Source: Gemmatimonadota bacterium
GTDB lineage: Bacteria > Gemmatimonadota > Gemmatimonadetes > Gemmatimonadales > Gemmatimonadaceae
Direction: 5' to 3'
DNA: 64,000 nt
NCBI GenBank assembly: GCA_021413975.1
Contig: JAIOPJ010000026.1
Span: 55,619 to 119,618, forward strand
Under the pieces are notes generated by a model, which had not been told where the DNA came from, did not search any database, and saw only the letters and a program-made list of their open reading frames with translations. Below are positions 26,808 through 33,938 of this stretch, one piece after another. Positions within the stretch are counted from its first letter, which is position 1, and every line of letters starts with the position of its first letter. Position numbers and translations under genes: made by a program.

Positions 26808-28412
26808 ATGAGCGCCGGCGTCAACGTGCACGCGCCCAACGCCGCCCTCCTCATCGACTTCGACAACGTCACGATGGGGATCCGCTCCGACCTGCAGACG
26901 GAGCTCCGCAACCTGCTCAGCAGCGCGATCATCTCCGGCAAGGTCAACGTCCAGCGCGCCTACGCCGACTGGCGTCGCTACCCGCAGTACGTGGTGCCGC
27001 TCGCCGAATCGTCGATCGACATGATCATGGCGCCGGCCTACGGCTCGTCCAAGAAGAACGCCACGGACATCCGCCTCGCCGTCGACGCCGTCGAGCTCGT
27101 CTTCACGCGCCCCGAGATCGGGACCTTCATCCTCCTCTCCGGCGATTCGGACTTCTCGAGCCTCGTGATCAAGCTCAAGGAGTACGGCAAGTACGTGATC
27201 GGCGTCGGCATCCGCGAGTCGTCGAGCGACCTGCTCGTGCAGAACTGCGACGAGTACTACTCGTACAACACGCTCGCGGGCCTCGTGAAGTCGGGCGACG
27301 AGCCGGGCACGCGCAAGTGGGATCCGTACGAGCTGGTGACCGAGGCGATCGGTCGCATGCAGAAGAACGGCGACGTGATGCGCTCCGACCGCCTCAAGCA
27401 GGTGATGCAGGAGATCGACGCCTCGTTCGACGAGAAGGATCTCGGCATGTCGAAGTTCTCGCGCTTCTGCATGGAGGCCTCGCAGAAGGGGTTGCTCCAC
27501 GTGCACAAGCTCGAGAACGGTCAGCTCGAGGTCGGGTTGCCGCGCAAGGCCGGCGAGTCCGCCGCCGCGCCGGCTCCCGCCGCCGCCGACGGCGACGCCG
27601 AGGAGCGCGAGAGCCGTCGTCGCGGACGTCGCGGCCGCGGTGGTCGTGGCCGCGATGGCCGTCCGCGTGAGGGTGGTCCGACGCCGGCCGAGGGCACCGC
27701 TGCGGTCGAAGCGGCAGCGCCGGCCGCCGCCACCGGAGCACCTGCTTCCGCCCCCGCCGCCTCAGGGCGACCGGCGCCGCGTCAGCATCATGCCCCACGT
27801 CCCGCCGGCGACCAGAGCATCGGCGCCGCCGGCATCCGCCTCACGCGCGACGAGGCCTTCGCGCTCGTGCGCGATGCGGTCGCCGCCGTGGTCACCGGGG
27901 ACGACCCGGTCCCCAGCGAGAAGGTCCGCGTGAAGGCCCACCAGCTCCTCGGCCGCGACAGCGAGTCGCTCTCCGAGCGCAACTTCGCGCGCATCCTCAA
28001 GGACGCGCACGACGCCGGCATCGTGGATCTCCGCAAGCGCGGCGACGCGTTCGAGGTCACCGCGGCCGCCGGTGCGGCGAGCATCGCCGATCAGCTCGCG
28101 GTCGCCGAGAAGGCTGCCACGCCGGTCGCTGCTCCGTCGGCGCCGGCTCCGCGCGGCATGGGACAGCGTTCGGTCCCGAGCAAGGGTCGTGGTGGTTCCA
28201 AGCCGGCCGTACCGCAGGGGCTCCTGCTCCTCGGCATGGTCGAGGAGCCGACCGTCTCCGCGCCGGTGATGGAAGTCGCGGTCGAGGCGGAAGCGCCGAA
28301 GAAGGGGAAGGCGGGCAAGAAGTCCGCGGCCAAGGCTCCGAAGGCCGAGAAGGCAGAGAAGCCGGCCAAGGAAGCGAAAGAGCCGAAGGCCAAGAAGAAG
28401 GCGGCCAAGTAG
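26808..28412 (+). CDS. NYN-domain (PIN-like) protein with LOTUS/OST-HTH domains and RG-rich linker
   Basis: 534 residues from ATG 26808, chosen because the NYN domain begins just after it. The NYN nuclease-like fold has Asp17/Asp19 (LLIDFDNVT), DIRLAVDAV and GDSDF (Asp113, Asp115), giving an acidic site. Residues about 172-244 form a LOTUS/OST-HTH domain (WDPYELVTEAIGRM...FSRFCMEASQKGLLHV). An Arg/Gly-rich patch follows (about 268-288), then a second LOTUS-like domain (about 345-425) and a Lys/Ala-rich tail. The parts predict RNA binding and possibly cleavage. A strong terminator follows. Bacterial relatives exist but targets are not known. Confidence 0.82.
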   Translation: MSAGVNVHAPNAALLIDFDNVTMGIRSDLQTELRNLLSSAIISGKVNVQRAYADWRRYPQYVVPLAESSIDMIMAPAYGSSKKNATDIRLAVDAVELVFTRPEIGTFILLSGDSDFSSLVIKLKEYGKYVIGVGIRESSSDLLVQNCDEYYSYNTLAGLVKSGDEPGTRKWDPYELVTEAIGRMQKNGDVMRSDRLKQVMQEIDASFDEKDLGMSKFSRFCMEASQKGLLHVHKLENGQLEVGLPRKAGESAAAPAPAAADGDAEERESRRRGRRGRGGRGRDGRPREGGPTPAEGTAAVEAAAPAAATGAPASAPAASGRPAPRQHHAPRPAGDQSIGAAGIRLTRDEAFALVRDAVAAVVTGDDPVPSEKVRVKAHQLLGRDSESLSERNFARILKDAHDAGIVDLRKRGDAFEVTAAAGAASIADQLAVAEKAATPVAAPSAPAPRGMGQRSVPSKGRGGSKPAVPQGLLLLGMVEEPTVSAPVMEVAVEAEAPKKGKAGKKSAAKAPKAEKAEKPAKEAKEPKAKKKAAK

Positions 28413-28445
28413 CTCTGGTCGATCCGCACCGCTGCGGAACTCGCT

Positions 28446-28490
28446 CGAACGAAGCGCGGCCGGGGTCACCCCCGGCCGCGCTTTCGTTCG
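28446..28490 (+). terminator. Strong terminator hairpin after the NYN gene
   Basis: About 20-bp stem with one bulged base: CGAACGAAGCGCGGCCGGGG pairs with CCCCGGCCGCGCTTTCGTTCG around TCAC. It lies between converging genes and may act in both directions. Confidence 0.85.
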
Positions 28491-28511
28491 TGGGTCGGTC
28501 GTGATCGGCGA

Positions 28512-29444
28512 TCAGGGCCGCGCCTTCGCCCCCTCGACCGGCAACGACGCATCCCGACTCCACTCCTCGAACGACCCGTCGTACATCCGCACATCGCGCC
28601 CGAGCACGCGCAGCGCGAGGTACATCCATGAGCCCTGCACCCCGATGTGGCAGTAACTGACCAGCGACTCGTCGGCCCCGATCCCGGCCGCGCTCACGAG
28701 ACCCGCCAGCTCGTCGCGCGACCGCAGCGTGCCGTCGGCGTTGGTCACCGTGCTGAACGGGAGGCTCACCGCGCTCGCGATATGCCCGCCGCGCGGCATC
28801 TGGTTGTCGCGCAGGTCCTGATAGAACACGGTGTCGCGTGCATCGACGATCCGCATCCCGGCCTTGCCGATCGTCGCGACCACGTCGTCCTTGGTCGCGC
28901 GGCGCGCGGTCTCCGGCGCGAGCGTGAGACTCGCGGCGGGTGCGACGCGCCTGCCGGCCCCCGTGGCCACGTAGCGCTGCTCGCGCGCCCACTTGGGATA
29001 GCCGCCGTCGAGCACTGCGACGCGCCCGGCGAGGCCGCCCCACTCGAGCGTGAAGAAGGTCCGTCCGGCGCGCGTGAAGGCCGCCGGCTGGTCGAACACC
29101 ACGACCACGCGGCTCGTCGCCGTCACGCCCTTGGCGCGCAGCATCGCCTGCAGCGCGTCGCCCGAGGGCAGCTCCACCCGCAAGCCACCGGTCGTCGCCG
29201 GTGCGATCACGTCGCGATTGTAGTCGAGAGCGACCGCACCGGGGACGTGGCCCTTGGCGAAATCCTCGGCGGCGCCGAGTTGGAGGATGACGAGATCGGG
29301 ACGGGCGATCTCGCGCTGGAGCCACTCGGTGGTCACCAGCGGTTCGATCGCGGGCGCCGTGCCCGGCCTCGCCACGGCCTGCGCGCCGGCCGGAGCGAAG
29401 GCAGCGAGCGCCACGAGCAGCGCGGTCGCCGACCTGCGCCGCAT
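28512..29444 (-). CDS. Exported two-domain rhodanese (sulfurtransferase)
   Basis: 310 residues from the ATG that overlaps the kbl stop as TGATG; a GTG one codon earlier is possible. A signal peptide (MRRRSATALLVALAAFAPAGAQA) precedes two rhodanese domains. The first has no active-site Cys (VVVFDQPAAF), the second has Cys in the loop SYCHIGVQGSW, the normal arrangement for tandem rhodaneses. The loop differs from the CRxGxR of thiosulfate enzymes, so the donor and acceptor are open. Probably periplasmic. Coupled to kbl-tdh. Confidence 0.86.
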   Translation of the reverse strand: MRRRSATALLVALAAFAPAGAQAVARPGTAPAIEPLVTTEWLQREIARPDLVILQLGAAEDFAKGHVPGAVALDYNRDVIAPATTGGLRVELPSGDALQAMLRAKGVTATSRVVVVFDQPAAFTRAGRTFFTLEWGGLAGRVAVLDGGYPKWAREQRYVATGAGRRVAPAASLTLAPETARRATKDDVVATIGKAGMRIVDARDTVFYQDLRDNQMPRGGHIASAVSLPFSTVTNADGTLRSRDELAGLVSAAGIGADESLVSYCHIGVQGSWMYLALRVLGRDVRMYDGSFEEWSRDASLPVEGAKARP

Positions 29445-30646
29445 CACTTGAGCACCCCCGCCGAGAGCCCGACCTTCTTGATCGCGCGCACGGCATAGTC
29501 GAGGTCGTCGCGCGTGTGCGCCGCCGAGATCTGGCAGCGGAGCCGCGCCGTCCCCACCGGCACCACGGGGAAGCCGAACCCGGTCACGAAGATCCCTTCG
29601 TCGAGCAGGAGTTCGCTCATCCGGATCGCGTCCGCCGTGTCGCCGACGATGATCGGCACGATCGGTGTGTCGCCATCGAGCGGGTTGAACCCCGCCTCCT
29701 TGATCGCCGCGCGGAAGTACTGCGCGTTCTCGCGCAACGTGGTCACGCGCTCGGGATGCGCCTCGACGAACTCCACCGCCGCGAGCGCGCTGGCGGCGAC
29801 GGTCGGCGGGAGGGCGTTCGAGAAGAGCTGCGGCCGCGACTTCTGCGTGAGCGTGTCGCAGAGCGCCGCCGCGCCGGCGACGAACCCGCCGGCGGCACCG
29901 CCGAGCGCCTTGCCGAGCGTCGAGGTGATGATGTCCACCTCGCCGACGAGGCCGTAGTGCTCGGCGGTCCCGCGCCCCGTCGCGCCCAGCACGCCGGTCG
30001 CGTGCGAGTCGTCCATGACGACGATCGCGTCATGGTCCCGTGCGATCTGCAGGATCTGCGGCAGCTTGGCGGTGCTGCCCTCCATGGAGAAGACGCCATC
30101 GGTCCAGATGATGCGCCGCCGCGCGCCGGCGTTGGCCTTGAGCTTCTCCACGAGGTCGTCGAGGTCGGCATGCTTGTAGACCCCGGTGGTGCACTTGTTC
30201 ATCGCCTTGGCGAGGCGGATCGAGTCGATGATCGACGCATGGTTGAGCGCGTCGGAGATGACGAAGTCGCCCTCCTCGGCGATGGAGGCGGTGAGACCCT
30301 CGTTCGCGTTCCAGGCCGAGACGTAGCTCATCGACGCCGCCGTGCCCACGAACCGGGCGATCGCCTGCTCGAGCGCGCGGTGCACCGTGAACGTGCCGCA
30401 GATGAAGCGCACGCTCGCGGTCCCCGCGCCGAAGTCGTGCAGCCCCTTGATCCCGGCGTCCACCACCTCCGGCTGGTCGCAGAGCCCGAGGTAGTTGTTG
30501 GAGCTCAGGATGAGGACCTCGCCGCGCCCCTCCATCCGCACGCGCGCCGACTGCGGCGACGAGAGATAGTTGAGCTTCTTGAGCGTGCCCTTGGCCTTGA
30601 GGTCGTCGAGGCCGGACTGCAGTTGGGTGACGAAGGACGTATTCAT
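29444..30646 (-). CDS. kbl: 2-amino-3-ketobutyrate CoA ligase (glycine C-acetyltransferase)
   Basis: 400 residues, close to the E. coli enzyme in length. The alpha-oxoamine synthase plan is clear: SSNNYLGLCDQPEV, GTFTVHRALE, VMDDSHATGVLG with the PLP Asp, and the Schiff-base Lys246 in STLGKALGG. It converts 2-amino-3-ketobutyrate and CoA to glycine and acetyl-CoA. It lies downstream of tdh on the same strand, the classical threonine-degradation pair, although a repeat element separates them. Confidence 0.95.
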   Translation of the reverse strand: MNTSFVTQLQSGLDDLKAKGTLKKLNYLSSPQSARVRMEGRGEVLILSSNNYLGLCDQPEVVDAGIKGLHDFGAGTASVRFICGTFTVHRALEQAIARFVGTAASMSYVSAWNANEGLTASIAEEGDFVISDALNHASIIDSIRLAKAMNKCTTGVYKHADLDDLVEKLKANAGARRRIIWTDGVFSMEGSTAKLPQILQIARDHDAIVVMDDSHATGVLGATGRGTAEHYGLVGEVDIITSTLGKALGGAAGGFVAGAAALCDTLTQKSRPQLFSNALPPTVAASALAAVEFVEAHPERVTTLRENAQYFRAAIKEAGFNPLDGDTPIVPIIVGDTADAIRMSELLLDEGIFVTGFGFPVVPVGTARLRCQISAAHTRDDLDYAVRAIKKVGLSAGVLK

Positions 30647-30647
30647 A

Positions 30648-30730
30648 GGATGAAGGATGGAGGATGAAGGATGAAAGTTGAAGCCCAGCGTCGCCGTTCA
30701 CTTCCATCCTCCATCCTTGAGCCTTCATCC
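30648..30730. repeat. 7-bp-unit inverted repeat between tdh and kbl
   Basis: The left arm is made of GGATGAA/GGATGGA units (30648-30675) and the right arm of TTCCATCC/TTCATCC-type units (30702-30730), inverted to each other around a 26-base centre. The right arm overlaps the 3' end of tdh and supplies its last Gly codon and TGA stop. Other members are at 43442, 45551, 54385, 57603 and 61798. Confidence 0.85.
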
Positions 30731-31753
30731 TATCTCGAACACGACCTTCCCCGCCTCCCCCGACCTGATCACCGCGATCGCCTCCGCGTGCTTCTCGAGC
30801 GGGAACCGATGCGTGATCACCGGGGTGGGGTCGAACTGCTTGGCGCGCAGGAACTGCGTCATCTGGATCCAGGTCTCGTACATCCGGCGCCCCACGACGC
30901 CGTAGATCGTGACGCCCTTGAAGATCACCTCGGTGGCGAAGTCGACGTCCATCGGCTTGGCGGGGATCCCGAGCATCTGCACGCGGCCGCCCACGCGCAC
31001 GAGCGCGAAGGCCTGGTGGATCGCCGCCGGAACGCCGCTCATCTCCAGCACCACGTCCACGCCGAGTCCCTGCGTGGCGGCCCTCACCGCGGCGTCGGCA
31101 TCCTTGGGGTGCACGGCATCGTGCGCGCCCATCTTCCGCGCGAGCGCGAGCCGCGTGGGGTTCACGTCGCTCGCCACGATGTGCGAGGCCCCCGCCGCCT
31201 TCGCGATGCCGACCGCGAAGATCCCGATCGGGCCGCAGCCGGTGACCAGCACCGTCGCGCCGGGCAGCTCGGTGCCGTGCAGCGCCGTGTGGAAGGCATT
31301 GCCCATGGGGTCGTGGATCCCGCCGATCTCGAACGGCACGTCGGCGTCGAGGTGCCAGACGTTCCCCGCCGGCATCGCGATGTAGTCGGCGAAGGCCCCG
31401 TCGCGGTCCACGCCGATGATCCTCGTGTTCGGGCAGACGTGGGCATTGCCGGTGCGGCACAGGTGGCAGCGCCCGCACACGATGTGCCCCTCGGCCGTCA
31501 CGCGGTCGCCGACCTTCACGTCGGTCACGAGCGAGCCGACCTTCTCCACCACGCCAGAGAACTCGTGACCCACCGTGAACGGCGGCTTGCAGCGCCCCTG
31601 GGCCCAGGCATCCCACTCGTGGATATGCACATCGGTGCCGCACACCCCCGCGGCCTTCACCTTGATGAGCACCTCGTCGTCGCGGTAGGCGGGGACGGGC
31701 ACGTCCTTGAGGACGAAACCGACGGAGGGGGATTCCTTGACCAGGGCACGCAA
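30725..31753 (-). CDS. tdh: L-threonine 3-dehydrogenase
   Basis: 342 residues, TTG start. Zinc-dependent medium-chain dehydrogenase: catalytic zinc ligands Cys in AAGVCGTDVHIHEWD and His in GHEFSG, a structural zinc loop CGRCHLCRTGNAHVC, and Rossmann motif VTGCGPIGIFAVG. It oxidises threonine to 2-amino-3-ketobutyrate, which Kbl then cleaves. The final Gly and stop (GGATGA) come from the repeat arm that starts at its 3' end. Divergent from the histidine kinase gene. Confidence 0.95.
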   Translation of the reverse strand: MRALVKESPSVGFVLKDVPVPAYRDDEVLIKVKAAGVCGTDVHIHEWDAWAQGRCKPPFTVGHEFSGVVEKVGSLVTDVKVGDRVTAEGHIVCGRCHLCRTGNAHVCPNTRIIGVDRDGAFADYIAMPAGNVWHLDADVPFEIGGIHDPMGNAFHTALHGTELPGATVLVTGCGPIGIFAVGIAKAAGASHIVASDVNPTRLALARKMGAHDAVHPKDADAAVRAATQGLGVDVVLEMSGVPAAIHQAFALVRVGGRVQMLGIPAKPMDVDFATEVIFKGVTIYGVVGRRMYETWIQMTQFLRAKQFDPTPVITHRFPLEKHAEAIAVIRSGEAGKVVFEIG

Positions 31754-31874
31754 CGGGGGCTCACGCGTTCGGGGAACGGAGACGATTATTATCGACGGCC
31801 GCGCGACCTCGCCTCGCGGTCACTGAAACGTCGCCGCGCCCCGCCTCCATCGAAAGGGGGGGCCGCACCGGAGC

Positions 31875-33938
31875 ATGAGGGATCGAATGACCGAACGGGT
31901 GGATCCCGCGCAGGAGGATGGCGCGGCATCGCAACAGATGTTGGTCGTCGGGGCGCTCGTGCTCGGGGTGGTCACGCAGTTGACCACTCCCGGAATGGCC
32001 CATTTCGCCGGTGCCCTGATCCCCTGGCCGTCCCACGGCATCACCGTGGCGCTCTTGATCGCCGCGTCGACCCGTCATCGACGTTTCGCCCTGGTGGCCT
32101 GCGCCCTCGCGCTGACCATCGGCCTCGCCCCCGCCTCGGACATCGGGGTGTTCGGCCTGGCTCGCCTCGTCGCGGCGGTCGCGCTGCTGGTGGGACAGGC
32201 GCTCTTCGTCACCTGGCTCTACGAGCTGCTCGCCGGTCGCGTCGGTCCGCTCTCCGGCACCACGCCCTATGCGTGGATGCTCGTCGCCGTGGTCGTCGGG
32301 ACGCTCCCCCTCACGGCCGTCGCGAGCGCCGCGATGCAGCTCACCGGTATCGCCGATGGTACGGGGTACTCCGGTCGCGCCTGGTGGATCGCCGCGAGCA
32401 CCTCCGGCGCGACGCTCGTCGGCCCGTCCATCGCGCTGCTCATGGGTGTCGACCGCTCCGGACCCCGGAATCGAGCGCGCGTCGTCGAGCTCGCCGTGAT
32501 CGCGTTCGTGCAGCTCGTCGCGCTCGTCTCGGCCTTCGCCGAGATCGGCCCGCTCGCCGGCCGCATCACCCCCGCGCTCGCCGCACTCCCGTTCCTCGCG
32601 TGGGGCGGCCTGCGCTCCGGGATCCGAGGGTATGCGGTGATCGCGGCCCTCCTCATCGTCGGCGTGCTGCTCTCCACCTGGGCCGACGTCGGTCCCTTCG
32701 GGATCCAGGGGGCATCCAGCTGGTTCGCCGAGGATCGGCTCGACCGGTTCCGCCGAGCCTGGATCTACGTCGCCTCGCTCGTCGGGCCGGCCATGATCTT
32801 CCCCGTGGCGTTCGAGGAGCGTGCCGAGGCCGATCGCCGCACGCGGAGCGCGCTCGCGCAGCTCCGTTCGATGTTCGAGAGCACGGGTGACCTCATCGCC
32901 GCGGTCGATCGCGATCTCACCCTCATCGCCGCCAACTCGAGCTGGCTCGAAGAGTTCGAGGCGCTCTCCGGTGTCCGTCCGCAGATCGGATCGAGCCTGC
33001 TCGAGAACTACCGGGGCCTGCCGTTGGACACCGCCGCCTCGGCCGCGTACTGGCAACGGGCGGTCGCCGGAGAGCGCTTCACCGTCGCGCGGGAACTCGG
33101 GGACCCGGCGCGGCGGCGAGCCGAGTTCGAGATCACCTACGCCCCGGTGCTCGACGAGCGTCAGGAGATCGTCGGTGCCTCGCAGATCGTTCGCAACATC
33201 ACCGAGCGCCGCCGCCGGGAGAGCGCGGAAGCCGAGACGCGGCGCCTCGAGAGCATCGGTCGCCTGGCCGGCGGGGTCGCGCACGACTTCAACAACCTCA
33301 TGACCGCGGTCCTCGGCTACAGCGAACTCCTCGCGGCCTCGATGGACTCCGCCGATCCGCGGCGCGGCGACGTCGCGGAGATCCAGCGCGCCGCGACCCG
33401 GGCCGGCGAACTCACGCAGCAGCTGCTCGCCTTCGCGCGCCGACGGGAGGTCCGTCCCCGCGTGATCGACGTCGCCGCGCTCCTCGAGGGCATGGATCGA
33501 CTGATCCACTCGCTGGTCGCACCCAAGGTGCGCCTCGAGTTCGCCGTCGCCACCGACCTCCCGGCGGTGCTGATCGATCCGACGCAGTTCGAGCAGGTCG
33601 TGATGAACCTCGCCGTGAACGCGCGCGATGCCATGCCCGAGGGCGGTCTGCTGCGCCTCGAGGCGTCGGTGGATGACACCCAGCACCCGCCGGGACTGCG
33701 TCTCACGGCGCGCGATACCGGGTCCGGCATGGCGCCGGACGTCATGGGCCGGATGTTCGAGCCGTTCTACACGACGAAGGCGCTGGGCAAGGGCACCGGA
33801 CTGGGACTCGCCACCGTGCACGGCATCGTTCACCAGGCCAAGGGCCGGATCAGTGTCGAGAGTACCGAGGGCGTGGGCACCACCATCACGATCCACCTGC
33901 CGGCGGCGCCCACCGCGGACCTCGAGCCTACACCGTAG
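31875..33938 (+). CDS. Membrane sensor histidine kinase (MASE1-like, PAS, HisKA, HATPase)
   Basis: 687 residues. About eight membrane helices (residues 20-310) form an integral sensor like MASE1. A PAS domain follows (SMFESTGDLIAAVDRDLTLIAAN..., with QIVRNITERRRRE at its end), then HisKA with the phospho-His in LAGGVAHDFNNLMTAVLGYSE and an ATPase domain (N box NLAVNARDAM, G1 RDTGSGM, F box FEPFYTTK, G2 GKGTGLGLATV). No receiver domain and no response regulator gene adjoin, so it is an orphan. The 3' end overlaps the converging formate dehydrogenase gene by 11 bases. Confidence 0.9.
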   Translation: MRDRMTERVDPAQEDGAASQQMLVVGALVLGVVTQLTTPGMAHFAGALIPWPSHGITVALLIAASTRHRRFALVACALALTIGLAPASDIGVFGLARLVAAVALLVGQALFVTWLYELLAGRVGPLSGTTPYAWMLVAVVVGTLPLTAVASAAMQLTGIADGTGYSGRAWWIAASTSGATLVGPSIALLMGVDRSGPRNRARVVELAVIAFVQLVALVSAFAEIGPLAGRITPALAALPFLAWGGLRSGIRGYAVIAALLIVGVLLSTWADVGPFGIQGASSWFAEDRLDRFRRAWIYVASLVGPAMIFPVAFEERAEADRRTRSALAQLRSMFESTGDLIAAVDRDLTLIAANSSWLEEFEALSGVRPQIGSSLLENYRGLPLDTAASAAYWQRAVAGERFTVARELGDPARRRAEFEITYAPVLDERQEIVGASQIVRNITERRRRESAEAETRRLESIGRLAGGVAHDFNNLMTAVLGYSELLAASMDSADPRRGDVAEIQRAATRAGELTQQLLAFARRREVRPRVIDVAALLEGMDRLIHSLVAPKVRLEFAVATDLPAVLIDPTQFEQVVMNLAVNARDAMPEGGLLRLEASVDDTQHPPGLRLTARDTGSGMAPDVMGRMFEPFYTTKALGKGTGLGLATVHGIVHQAKGRISVESTEGVGTTITIHLPAAPTADLEPTP

